Below are positions 44,501 through 54,672 of a stretch of 64,000 bases of DNA, one piece after another (the first letter of the stretch is position 1; the number at the start of each line of letters is the position of its first letter). The stretch covers positions 30,212,519-30,276,518 of the forward strand of contig OZ007579.1 of NCBI GenBank assembly GCA_963931925.1, given 5' to 3'. Under the pieces are notes generated by a model that saw nothing but the letters and a program-made list of their open reading frames with translations, had not been told where the DNA came from and searched no databases. The translations under genes were made by a program, and so were the position numbers. The DNA is from Onchidella celtica. Taxonomy: Eukaryota; Mollusca; Gastropoda; Systellommatophora; Onchidiidae.

Positions 44501-46794
44501 ACGGTTCTAGATATGCACACCGTCTTTGATGAAGGCGGCCTCTTTCGATTCTTGTTACAGCCGCGACCTAGTTTCACGATTTGGCGAAGAGATATCTCTC
44601 TATACGTACTGTCTGAAGCCACTTACCGCAATTGGGACCCCATCGGCAGTAAGACTGTCTTTGTGGGTTACCGAAGCTCATAGCAGTTCATTTTCAAAGC
44701 AGTCAAACTTAAAGGGCCTATTGGCTCGGCGGCTGTCTTCGGCTTTCTCTCCAAGGAGAGAACAGATGCGTGCGTTTTTTAATTGCCCAGTCCAAGAATC
44801 TGTTCGGCCACTTGAATAGAACAAACGACCCTCCTTTTCGAAGCCCATAGGGTGATCTCTTTTTTAAAATCTCTAAGTGACAGGTAACTTTAATTAGCGG
44901 TAACTAAATAGTTTTTTGGCCTGGGTAACTAAAAAATCACTCGTGTGCGACTGGCCTTAAATTTAGTAGTTACATTACAACTGGGTAGCAAGGGAAAATA
45001 AATTTTTCGTCAGCGAAATTGTCATAGTCATGTTTTTGGAAGTTGGCCAAACAGTGGTCAAAGAAAAAAGCCCAATAATGAATACGTTGGTTACGTTGCC
45101 TAAATAACATGCAAATGTACTTACAGCCAGGAGCGCAATAGCTGATTTGGATCAGGTCGATTAATTGGATGGTGACGTCATGGCACTGAGTTTCAATAAG
45201 ATCAGCTGGTGCGCGAGATTTCATTGACATAGTGCAGTGACGTCACCATCCCTATCAGTCAGCGATCCCAATCCCCTAGTGCTCATCCGGCCCAAATAAA
45301 ATTTTACAAGTGGCAAAATATCGAAGTCTGTAGAAAGATTCGATGGCAATAAAGAAAATAATTGTAAACTCTGACCCTTCAGTTCTGGTGGGTTCAGCGT
45401 GGCGTGTGATCTTGAAGGCCAATTCTAAAGGATTTCCTTGCGTGATAAACATGTCCCTGCCCATCGTTCTTGCCATGCCAAGGACACTCGCATATCTGAA
45501 CATCTCATTTCCCAGCCCTCCTCCTTGGGTCGGAATTTTTAAAAACAAAGGTCTTTTTTTGTCTGCGCAGCCTGGTAATTTCCTTGTGTTAACATGTATA
45601 TTTGTTTGGCTTTTCTTTACTGACTGTGATTTCGTTTGGATTTTCGTTTTATTTCGAATTTTCGTTGTCATTTCGAAATTCGAGACTTCTTTCCTGGCCA
45701 CTAAGTTGTCGTACTGTGTCTGCCCTAAAAAGATTTTTGGCATCATTCTGAAAGGCGAGAAAACAAAAGCATAATAATTGTGCGAGATTAAATTACATAA
45801 TAATAATAATAATAATAATGAAGATAATTTACATAGCGCCAATCAAAACGAATCGGCTCTAATCACTTTGCTGAAAGTCTTGTTCTCTCCGTCTGCAACT
45901 CATAAACACACCCCCCCTCCTTCTCACTGTCTCTCTCTCTCTCACGCACAATCTATTGCATACACTCTTGTGCTAGACATACGTCATGTACACATAGACA
46001 TACACACACAACAGGTGCATGAGGCAGAAATTAAACAATAAAACAGAAAAAAATAAAGAGAATTGAGAAAATAAATGGATTGGGAATGAGACTTCACAAC
46101 TGAACGTGTTTAAATACCAAAACGAAAGAATGAAGAAGGCGGTGAAAGGGAATGGAGGGGTCACAATGTATTTTTGGCTAAGTATTTTTTAATTTTTGGT
46201 CAATTTTCCTGTTTATTGACATTTTGGAGCAAGTCATTTGCTTTGGACTAGAATAAATTAATAAAAGAAAAGGGCTATTCTTCTCGTCAGTTGGCAGTTC
46301 ATACCTCGAAGGATTACCTGGCCAGACGATCATTTTTATTCCAAAAGACATTCTGGTCACATGAACATTTACTTATATTTATTTATTTATCGTACATTTA
46401 TTATTTTTGAAAGGTTATCGTGAGTTTACGCACGTACACACGCTTCATGTCTTGTCTCAGGTTTTTGCTCCAAGTCACGATCAACATACCTCACTTTTAC
46501 CTTCTGTTGGTGGTGGAAGTTGTACGTTTAGACTTTATAGCAAAATTGACAGTGTTTACCCTAAAAAAAAAGAAAACTATTTTTTTCATTATTTCATTCT
46601 TGTAGGAGCGAGGAGCCGACAGTACGGCCTAAGGCCATTGTCCCCTTTGTCCTACCTATGACCAGCCTTGGATAAGAGGGTGGACATTTTACTCACTGAT
46701 TATCCTGGGAGAAATAGGTGATCGACAGGTATGTCACTGCACCCACACAGACGATTGTAAAGACGCGAGTCGAAGCATTGCAGTTGTCAAACAT
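40945..46794 (-). CDS. Alpha-1,2-fucosyltransferase (GT11, FUT1/FUT2-like), paralogue 2
   Basis: Spliced CDS: exon 1 46697-46794, exon 2 45376-45747, exon 3 40945-41584; 369 aa with splice phases and lengths identical to paralogue 1. The same motifs are intact: GGGLGNEMFRYAS, YYQSWNYS, HVRRGD, FFVTGND, SAGTFSWWAGWLSNGT. The catalytic exon differs from paralogue 1 at about 34 of 212 residues, mostly outside the motifs. The anchor has more polar residues (MFDNCNASTRVFTIVCVGAV) but remains hydrophobic in its second half. No stop or frameshift was seen. It is presumed to be a Golgi type II enzyme using GDP-fucose; substrate may have diverged. Intron 2 contains a second decayed Harbinger and a minisatellite block. 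Confidence 0.88.
41690..43165 (+). pseudogene. PIF/Harbinger transposase remnant, copy 2
   Basis: 42180-42420 reads LDCFDGRELYDKFRFRRNDI, then VCLTLRFFASGTFQD and a frameshift before EVIGVSQPT. 42937-43156 has IAIMPRYVGPPSTETAQR and GLPGIFGWFDGTHINIRAPR. The DDE-block Asp is kept, but Cys-Ile before Asp-Gly-Thr-His has changed to Trp-Phe. Sequence similarity ends at about 43165, and the C-terminal nuclease block present in copy 1 is missing. The leading unit (41690-42130) occurs once here, twice in copy 1. Confidence 0.85.
43166..44460. other. Copy 2-specific block with a repeat-driven 350-codon ORF
   Basis: This block has no counterpart in copy 1. On the minus strand, 44338-43286 is open for 350 codons: a ~70-residue non-repetitive start, ~31 heptads of the (S/N)(S/P)LTLTD type and a ~50-residue basic end. 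The plus strand is also open in two frames (43334-43810, 43716-44198) because the 21-bp unit has no stop in several frames. There is no signal peptide or known domain. Most likely a minisatellite by-product; expression would be needed to think otherwise. Confidence 0.5.
43471..44134. repeat. 21-bp minisatellite, about 31 copies
   Basis: The unit is ACTGTCTGTGAGTGTGAGGGA with variants (GGGATTG, GTCAGGGA, GTGATTG). No unit carries an indel that changes the 21-bp phase, so codon frames are maintained across the whole array. Confidence 0.95.
44390..44830 (+). repeat. Dispersed repeat family B, copy in duplication copy 2
   Basis: Contains GACACGGGAGACTCCGCG, TTTGTGCATTTCCACTGG and GAGATATCTCTCTATACG. 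It extends further 5' than the copy 1 version, which is cut at TTTGTGC by Harbinger sequence. Confidence 0.6.
45167..45251. promoter_or_regulatory. Paired TGACGTCA sites, paralogue 2 intron
   Basis: GGATGGTGACGTCA (45167-45180) and its mirror TGACGTCACCATCC (45238-45251), about 125 bp from exon 2 on the intron side, as in paralogue 1. Confidence 0.45.
45376..45747 (-). CDS. Fucosyltransferase paralogue 2, exon 2
   Basis: Acceptor CTCGCCTTTCAG at 45748 side, start A-ATG-ATG, end before GTCAGA at 45375-45370; 372 bp as in paralogue 1. The first half differs at about 11 residues, the second half (LFLKIPTQGGG onward) is identical. The longer open frame upstream with MALCKLSSLLLLLLL is an intronic TTA microsatellite read through, not a signal peptide. 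Confidence 0.8.
45795..45825. repeat. AAT microsatellite in intron 1 of paralogue 2
   Basis: Short (AAT)n run, counterpart of 23945-23993 but shorter. It causes the poly-Leu open frame upstream of exon 2. Confidence 0.85.
46697..46794 (-). CDS. Fucosyltransferase paralogue 2, exon 1
   Basis: 98 bp from ATG (46794-46792) to the donor GTGAGT (46696-46691), the same size and phase as in paralogue 1. The anchor reads VFTIVCVGAVTYLSITYFS; substitutions (CNASTR for CRALTL) shorten the hydrophobic core. Confidence 0.75.
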
Positions 46795-47623
46795 TGTTTA
46801 TCGCTGGAACTCTGTCAGGATCAACAAATAGGAGAATCAGTTAGGACAATAATGGTTCATTTTGTGATCAAGGGAAGAAACTTTGCAAAACTGTAAACAA
46901 AAATTGGCATACAAAACATTACCAACATTTTTTATAGCATCGATTCAGGGCTAGAAAAAGTGAAAGGGAGGAGGACTTTTACATCTTTTGAAACTTTCAA
47001 TAGCTACAGAAATTCTCCATGGTCATTTTGTAATGACCATTTAGCTTTCCATAGTGACCCTCACACTGACCCACCATCATCGGTCCAGCGAAACTGTGTA
47101 TTATTGTTATTTTTCCGTATTGGACATTCAGTTTTGAAATTGAAAATGAGCCACATGTTCTCACATATCCGTTGTTAATGGCCAGACTGACCACAGGCCA
47201 CACAACTGACCGAAATGACCAATTTTGGCAAATTCTAAAAGAATGGACAGAGAATTTGAAACTGTCGATGAAGAGCAATCGCTAACGACCACAACTGATT
47301 ATGTCAAAATTTTGTCGATTTTCCGATTCGAGTCGAAACTTTGGCTTTTCTAACTGTCTTCCTTAATGTCTATAAAAATCCATGCTGTAATATTTCACGT
47401 AATCTCGGAAACCCAATTCGAGATACGTTTATGTCCAAAGGTTTATAATATTTAGCTGTAAAGAATTGATCGATTTTCTCGAACTGTCAGTTTTGGACAC
47501 AGTCTGTTCTGGTCGACAACTTGAGTCTTTACATTGGCTTGTCCTGAAAAGGCACAAGTGGGTTGGCACTACAGTGTATGGTTATTATTTTTATTATTGT
47601 CATTGTTATTATTTTGCCACATA

Positions 47624-47965
47624 TTCTGCTCGCACCCACGCATCGGACCAAGGTATTGGAGCGGTATTACTCCAAGAAAAGGACTAATTGTTGCGGCCAT
47701 GCTTGTATGCCAGTCACAAATTACTTGATCGAGAGAAGCGCTATGCTATTATTGAAAGAGAATATCTCGCTATCGTTTGTGCTGTCGACGCCTTTTCCAA
47801 ATATTTACTTACGGCAGAATTTATCATTGAGGCAGACGATAAACCTTTGTTGTTTCTCAAATGTTAGGCTAACCAGGTGGAGCCTTGCTCTGCAAGAATG
47901 TCGTTTAGCGTGAGAGCCGTCCCTGGCGGAGATCATCTCCACGCTGATGTGTTATCCCTCTTAGT
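47624..47965 (+). pseudogene. Ty3/gypsy RNase H fragment at the duplication edge
   Basis: Across shifting frames the sequence reads ASDQGIGAVLLQEKD, then a REKRYAI-like region, LAIVCAVDAFSKYLLTAEFI, IEADDKPL and a final VRAVPGGDHLHADVLS. These are consecutive blocks of the RNase H domain of gypsy polymerases. At least three frameshifts are present. The RT and integrase that should flank it are not adjacent. Confidence 0.8.
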
Positions 47966-50099
47966 TTGATTCTGTCATAGTATTGGGGTTGGGGAGAGTC
48001 TCAACACCTCACTGGGGGACCGGGGTTGGAATTGCAATAAATTGTTCACCACGTTGTGAGCGTATTTTACCCCTGTGTTCTCCACTTCCCACAACGTCGT
48101 CTACCGGACCTTGACCTGCATCCCAGACAACCCTGACGCTGTTGTCCGGGGGAGACATGAGCATATTGCAGTCCATGGAGCCTGATTGTAAGACTGCCAT
48201 AGGATACTGGGATGAGATTATTTGACTTACTTTTACTTAGTTTGTGTTGGATGTATTGATTCTGTGAGTGTACCCACTTTGTTTCTGACACTGTAAAGTT
48301 TGCTTTTGCCAGTTTGTTAGGCTTACCATAGATTTATTGGTTATTATCGCCATGAAAACTCACCTATATATTCGCATAATGTACCCATAGAATATACATG
48401 TAACTTTGCAAATAGCTTTTGTTCATCCGTTATGCAATTCTCATTTTGTCTGTTGTATTATGTAGTGAATTTAGTGGCGTAGTGGGTCTTGGGATAGACT
48501 TTCATGATGTATGTAGTGCAAGGAAAAAGTACTACACAAGGAACGCACAATGAATGACCACGCGCAAGATATTTCGACCAATGGCTATGCTTTAAATCAG
48601 ACACACCCCCAGAAGTCTGACGCGACCACCTAGCTGATCGCGACATGGCTCGATCTCACGCGATGGTCGCTCGTGACTGAACGTCGCGTCGCGGATAAGG
48701 AGATGGCTTCGCACAAATCTTACTCGATTGATTTTGGGGCGACAACAATGCGAGCGACTCAACGTCGCGTCGCGCATAAGGATACGTAGGCTAAGACGGA
48801 TTGGCGACAGGCACTGAAATTCGAGCTTGCAGCCCATGGCATACTAAAAAGAAGAAAGTTCCACATGCGCCATTGCCTGCCGCCCACCAACCGCCCACCT
48901 TTTGGTGGGCGGCAATGTACGTACATTGAATCAGTGAACCCGTGAGAGGCGATCACCGTCTAGGAGGAGGAGACCGTCCTATACTTACTTATATATGCTG
49001 AGTTGCCCGGCCCTGCCCGGGATAAATCGATTTATTAGTTTCAGTTCTGGGTGATTATTAGGGACCTGCTTCATTTTGCCTGTTCCTTTAGCTTTATTTT
49101 ATTTTTGTTTGTTTCTTTGTTTTTAGATACGTTTTACTGCTCTCCGTTTGCGCGTTGATGTCCTGCGCATTCCGTCAGCATCCGTCAAATGGCTATGATT
49201 TGCGCACGGATTTGTTTATTAGTGAACGCATCGCAGGAAGTGATAACGTCATGTGTTAATGGAAAAGAAATATTATTATATTTTTCCTAGGCATATTCAA
49301 AACACAAACCTGTACTTTTGGCCCTGCAACGTCAATCTCCCAATTCCAGACGCTTTCTTTTTCCTAGTCTAGGCACATTGAGACCACACAAAGTTTCATA
49401 CTTGATACTGATAGTTTAACTCAATCTCATCATTCAAACCAGTCTTAACCGGAAGTTGCGACCGTATTGCAGTCTTTCACCGTTCCGATAGAACTCGAAG
49501 CTTTAGGTCTAACGTTCGTTCAAGTTTGAGTTAAATTTCGATGACAAAATGCATTTTTAAAGCTACAATGCGCATAGATAATTAGATTTGAGTATTTGCA
49601 TGTGTCTATGATTAAAAGTGGAATATGAAGGGCCAAGCCAAGGCGATTCAGCACTATCGGTGACTGCAATTTGTGCTTGTGATATTGTAATAGAATCTAG
49701 AATGCGCAATTTGTGAGTGTGATACCGATACCTGAACCAATCTCAATTACATTTGCCGAAAAAAATAGATCAAACGCCAATGTGTCGCAACATAGAAACT
49801 AATACAAACGTTCTGCGAGTTATTAATTATTTTTTTTTATTTTCTGTGCCGGCTACACGACGACAGTCTATACTAAGCGTTGTATAAAATCTGAGGGCCA
49901 CCGAATCAGCATTAACAGAGGAGTAGCGAAAGGCTCGCTGCAGTTGTAAAGTTTCACTTTTATTAATATAGATTATGAACTTATGTAGAGAATTTTACAC
50001 TTGAACTGAACCTTAGCACTTAGTAGTTTTTGGATTATCATATAACTAGATGACCTACCGGGCATTGCCCGAAATAAACAATCATGTGCTCCCCCGCCC
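47966..50099. other. Unassigned region
   Basis: No gene was recognised. 47966-48200 could be gypsy 3' flank. 48600-48800 is CpG-rich with a 27-bp imperfect direct repeat (GACT(G/C)AACGTCGCGTCGCG at about 48676 and 48754). A perfect 12-bp stem hairpin (GCCGCCCACCAA / TTGGTGGGCGGC) sits at 48879-48913. Confidence 0.5.
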
Positions 50100-51520
50100 C
50101 CCGCCCCCCCTCTCTCTCTCTTACAATAAAAGTAGTAATCTGCAGTCCTGCTTCAGAACTCATGCGCACCAGAACCGGTACTATATATATTACGAAACAA
50201 ACATGCAAAAATGTAGATGTTACGTAGCATTCAACGTTGTTAATTTTTTAAAAATACATGCTTGAAGTAAACAACTTTTAATTATAGCCATCATCTTCCT
50301 TATCTCAATTGCCACCTTCCTGCCAAATTTAAGGCCTGAAGAGTGTATAGTTTGGTCAGTTAGTCATGCCAAAGGTTCCAAGTTACTGAAATATATAATA
50401 GATAATGGAGCTTGGGCCCAACTTTGCTACCGCAAAAGCTTTTTTACTACGCAAAGTGGAGAAATGAAACTTGGTACATGTATGTAAAATGTATCAAGCC
50501 TATACGTGCTCTACTCATTTTTTCCCGAAACTCTTTACTTTTTTCCAGAAATTCAGTTATAATTATCAGTTATCAGTTCATGATGCGAATACGACGTGAT
50601 GATGTACTTCCGTCAATTTCGTCATTTCCGCCTCTTACCGGAAATGTAAACTAGAGTTCACGATCCAGCCACGCCAAGAAAAGTTTGATACAAAGTATAG
50701 TGTTATACAGATGAGGTGAGTGCCATTCATTCTTACCAGGAAAACTGTGTAGAAATATTTAGAGTGTGTATTAATAGTATTATAGATCTCGGAGTGTCAG
50801 TCATGCCAAGAAAACTTGGTCGAAATACTAGATCTAGGCCTCTCAGTCTCATGCCTCGAGGGTCGAACTAAAGCTAATGCTCAAAGTAGTCAAAGAAAGA
50901 AAAATGTAATAATAGGCCTATTAAAAAAAAAAAAACACGTGATTTTTAACAAGACCTACTGCCGCTCACACAGCTCGGATTTGCGTGAAATTTTACATTT
51001 GCCTGCCCTTCGACCCGCAAAATGTTCTTTTTGAGATTTGGAGTCTTGGAAAGGTTGAGAAGTATTTTTTTTATGAGTTTGCTTTAAGGCCGCTAATTGA
51101 CAACCACCGATCCTTCATTTTTTACGACCACATGAGCTTATGACATCATCACTTCCTGAAAATTCTCGGTGCGCGCTACTGACGTACTGATATTATCCTA
51201 TATATCTGTTAATTGCCGATTTTATGTGGATGACCCAAACTGTCTCGACATCAATATCTTTGTGCTGATTCCTTTCGGTCTGGAGTGGTGAGCTTTGTTT
51301 TTTTTTTTTTTTTGCCATCCGAAGACTGGGGCAATTTCTAGTATTAATAATTACTGCTTATATAGCAGGGCATAAGTCTGCCCATCGTAGGGAAAGTATA
51401 TCAGTAAGACGAAGGGATTGTCCATTATTCCACACCTCGTCATAAATGTGTTGTATTTCATACATAATAATATGCTATTGTTGTAATTACTATTATATTA
51501 TTATGGCCCTGCAGGTTGGT
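50100..51520. other. Unassigned region with a short family C piece
   Basis: The CT tract and ACAATAAAAG...CTTCAGAACTCATGCGCA at 50108-50175 are the start of family C. The rest has no recognised gene. A poly-T run lies at 51298-51314. Confidence 0.5.
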
Positions 51521-51524
51521 CTAA

Positions 51525-51690
51525 ATCTCTTGCATATTGTTGTTTTCTTTTTTCTGTTGATTGTTTGCGAGGTGAGTGTGTGTTCAGTCGAATACTTTTG
51601 TCCTCAAGGCATTTTACACCAGCCTCGTGACAACATTGGTATCCATTCATCTTTGGACCTCCTGTCTGTCCATATGTTACAGTAAATTTA
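51525..51690 (+). repeat. Dispersed repeat family G, copy 2
   Basis: Counterpart of 30025-30180. It ends where the palindrome cluster begins. Confidence 0.6.
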
Positions 51691-51805
51691 CGTAACCAGT
51701 AAATTCGCGAATTTCCTGAAATTTTTAGTAAATTCATGAACTTACTGTTTCACTCGGGGAATTCACGAATTCCCTTAAAAAAATCAGGAAATTCGCGAAT
51801 TTCCT
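51676..51805. repeat. Cluster of five ~20-bp palindromes
   Basis: Palindromes or near-palindromes centre at about 51686, 51707, 51736, 51765 and 51795. The last, AGGAAATTCGCGAATTTCCT (51786-51805), is perfect. Others are CAGTAAATTCGCGAATTTC, AGTAAATTCATGAACTTACT and GGGAATTCACGAATTCCC. Spacing is 21-31 bp. It lies about 310 bp before the KRBA2-like ATG. Confidence 0.7.
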
Positions 51806-52304
51806 CATTTTTGGGGGCCAATATTACACAAATTTACTGAACCAAAAGTCGTCGGACAGTAAATTTATGTATACACTTTTTTAACTCAGAGAGTTCATGA
51901 GCATTTCTGTCATTCTTGTTCAATCACATTGCCTTGTTAAAACCATGTTTGTTTTAGTGAAATCTACTCACTGACATTGTCAGAAAGTAATTGATATGAC
52001 ATATTTTTATGTTGTCATTTACTTGTGATCTTTGAAGTCATTTCATTTTGAGTTTGATTTCCTTAGAATCTTCAGTTCTTTTAGCGCATTCAACGGAGTG
52101 TTTAAGTTAAAAGAAATGGCTAATGTATCTGAGAGCATGGAAGAAAATTTTAACAGACAACTGCACCAACTCTCCTTGGAATCGAAATCCTACAACGTAT
52201 TCACCAAGTCGGAGTATACAAGGATTATTGACGAAGTGAAAACGGCTTCATCAAAGACAAGCGGGAAACACAGAAACGACTTTTATCTTCTCAGCAAGTA
52301 AGTA

Positions 52305-52337
52305 TCTCTCTTCTCTCTACTATCTCTCTCTCTCTCC

Positions 52338-52380
<43 letters not shown>

Positions 52381-52607
52381 TGTCTCTCTGTTAATGCCTG
52401 TCTCCCTATCTCAATCTCCCTCTCACTCCTTCTCCCCCACTCTCTCGTTTTCTTTGTCTTTCTGTCTCTATCTGTCTCTCCCGCTCTGACTGTCTGTCTG
52501 TCTGTCTGTCTCTCTCTCACACACACACACACCCACACACACACACACACACGCTCCTTCTTCCACTTTCTCTCCTTTTCGTTGCCTCTGTCTTTGTCTC
52601 TTTCTGC

Positions 52608-52648
<41 letters not shown>

Positions 52649-52690
52649 CATCTCTCTTTCTCTCTTAAACTCTGTCTATCTCGATTTCTA
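52305..52690. repeat. CT/CA microsatellite filling the KRBA2-like intron
   Basis: The 427-bp intron (52298-52724) is almost entirely CT/CTGT repeats with a CA run at 52518-52552. All overlapping ORFs here are repeat products. Confidence 0.95.
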
Positions 52691-53624
52691 TACCGTTTAT
52701 CTGTTTCCTTTTTATTTCTTGCAGGTACGAGGTTATTAAGTGCGGGCCAGTGGAAAAACTCATTCGAAAACGAGACAATGCTGATGAAAACCCGCTTTAT
52801 TTCGTGACTCTTGAAGAAATGTTTGATGTCATCCATCGTGCTCATGTGGCAACAGGTCACGGGGACGGGATCGAATGATTACGGAAACCCAGCGAAAGTA
52901 TGCCAACATCACCACGAAGAACTTGGAGCTTTTAAAGTCTCTTTGTGTGGAATGCCAAAAGAAAAGAAAAAGGGCCATGACAAAAGGTGTTCTTGTGCGA
53001 CCAATTCTGAGCAAAGAATTTGCATCTCGAGGCCAAGTGGACCTTATTGACCTTCAGCCGATGACAAGAAATAGCTATAAGTGGATACTTGTTTACCAAG
53101 ATCACTTGACTAAATTCTGCGTAATTCGCGCAACAAAAAGCAAGCGGCCAGCTGAGGTTGCAAGCCAGCTCTTGGATATTTTCCTTCTACTAGGGGCGCC
53201 TGCAATTCTCCAAAGTGACAATGGAACATAATTCACAGCGCATGTGATTACTGAGTTAAAAGACTTTTGGCCGGATCTTGTCATGGTGCATGGAAAGCCT
53301 CGTTATCCCCAAAGCCAGGGGTCTGTGCAGCGTGCAAATTGTGACATTAAGGACATGCTGGTGTCCTGGCTTGCAGACAACCAGACAGACGACTGGGTAA
53401 CTGGAATAAAATTCGTCCAATTCTACAAAAACTCTTCCCACTACGCAGGGATCAAACGCTCCCCGTACTCCGCTCTGTTCGGTGCAGATGCTCGAATCGG
53501 ACTGACCTCATCCTCCCTTCCGCATGACGTTCTCAGCAGACTTGAGAAGGAAGAAGATCTTCAGGCATTTCTGGCCGACAAAGGCGCCTCAACATCATTT
53601 CCCCAAGAATCGTCTTCTAATACC

Positions 53625-54145
53625 CCAGGGCCTTCTACCTCCAACATTCAAGGGCCCTCTACTTCAATCGCTTCAGGGCCTTCTACTTTCGTCACCCCAA
53701 GGCCTTCTACTTATGACACTCAAGAGCCTTCTACTTCCGTTACTCCAGGGCCTTCTACTTCCGTCACTCCAAGGCCTTCTGCTTCCGACACTCTAGAGTC
53801 TTCTACTTCCGTCACTCCAGGGCCTTCTACTTCCGTCATTACGGGGCCTTCTACTTCCGTCACTCCAGAACCTTCTACTTCCATCACTCCAGGGCCTTCT
53901 ACTCCCGTCACTCCAGAGCCTTCTACTTCCCTCATTACGGGGCCTTCTACTTCCGACACTCCAGGGCCTTCTACTTCCGACACTCCAGGGCCTTCTACTT
54001 CCGACACTGTCTACTGGGCCTTCTACTTCCGTCAATCCAGGGCCTTCTACTTTAATCACTCCAGGGCCTTCTACTTCCGACACTCCAGGGCCTTCTACTT
54101 CAATCACTCAAGAGCCGTCTACTTCCGTCACTTCAGGGCAGGCAT
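53625..54145 (+). repeat. 24-bp coding minisatellite (PSTS-x-TPG linker)
   Basis: About 21 units of CCTTCTACTTCC followed by G(T/A)CACTCCAGGG encode an 8-residue repeat GPSTSVTP/GPSTSDTP. At 54007-54016 one unit has GTCTACTGGG in place of the usual six bases, shifting the frame by one. In the original frame the repeat then reads AFYFRQSR instead. Confidence 0.95.
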
Positions 54146-54672
54146 CTTCCAATACTCCAGAAGCTTTTTCATTGAATTCGCGATCTGCACGAATAAAGCG
54201 AAACCGCGAAGACGCTTACACCAATCAAGTAAACCAAGCAGAGAGAATGGTGAAACGAAGCCGGGTGGAACTTAAAGCTGGTGAACCTGGGGATAATGTA
54301 GCAGTTCCCATACCATTAGTCGATCGTGGTCGAGGAGATCCCCGAAATATTTTGGGGGTCATTGTCAACAGAGACCTGGAAACTGACCTGTACCAGATCG
54401 CTGTGAGAGCGGGTATCTTGGCTACGAGTTATTCAAGAAACCAGTTTCATGTTTGTCCACAGAGACTACTAACGGAGGATGACGTTGAATTTGAGCACTC
54501 AGTAACACTTAGACAGGCTGTCAAAGTCCAGTCGCATACTGGCGGACAAGGTTTCGTTAAATGTAATTGCAATGGCCCCAAAAAATGTCAGAACAATCGT
54601 TGCAAATGCTTCAAAGCCAATGTTTTGCGCAACTCCAGATGCCATGCAAGTTCAACATGCAGAAACAAGTGA

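Larger units (their letters stand above)
39500..47623. repeat. Segmental tandem duplication, copy 2
   Basis: Direct counterpart of 16430-25800. It ends sharply at 47623 (GCCACATATTCT), after which gypsy RNase H sequence begins. Copy 2 has a fuller family C element and different intron content. Confidence 0.9.
52116..54672 (+). pseudogene. KRBA2/SCAND3-like integrase gene, two exons, damaged
   Basis: Exon 1 52116-52297 (MANVSESMEENFNRQLHQL...) ends in AA before GTAAGT. Exon 2 starts at 52725 after TTTCTTGCAG and continues YEVIKCGPVEK with matching phase. The protein follows the KRBA2-type layout: N-terminal helical region, His-containing zinc-binding part (VIHRAHVATGH, CVECQKKRK), integrase core (VDLIDLQ, ILQSDNGT), a Ser/Thr/Pro linker and a C-terminal Cys cluster (CNCNGPKKCQNNRCKCF). 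Damage: a one-base frameshift near 52865, a TAA at 53229-53231, Gln where the third catalytic residue is usually Glu (SQGSVQRAN), and a frameshift in the linker near 54010. Host function is therefore unlikely. Confidence 0.8.

Noticed and set aside
45276..45842. Single-exon protein with a poly-Leu signal peptide (MALCKLSSLLLLLLL) as the fucosyltransferase start
   Set aside because: The Leu run is a TTA microsatellite in intron 1. A strong acceptor (CTCGCCTTTCAG) precedes ATGATGCC, and a true anchor exon with a consensus donor exists upstream in both copies.
52811..53050. Independent 79-aa gene
   Set aside because: It is the shifted frame that follows the one-base lesion of the KRBA2-like exon 2.
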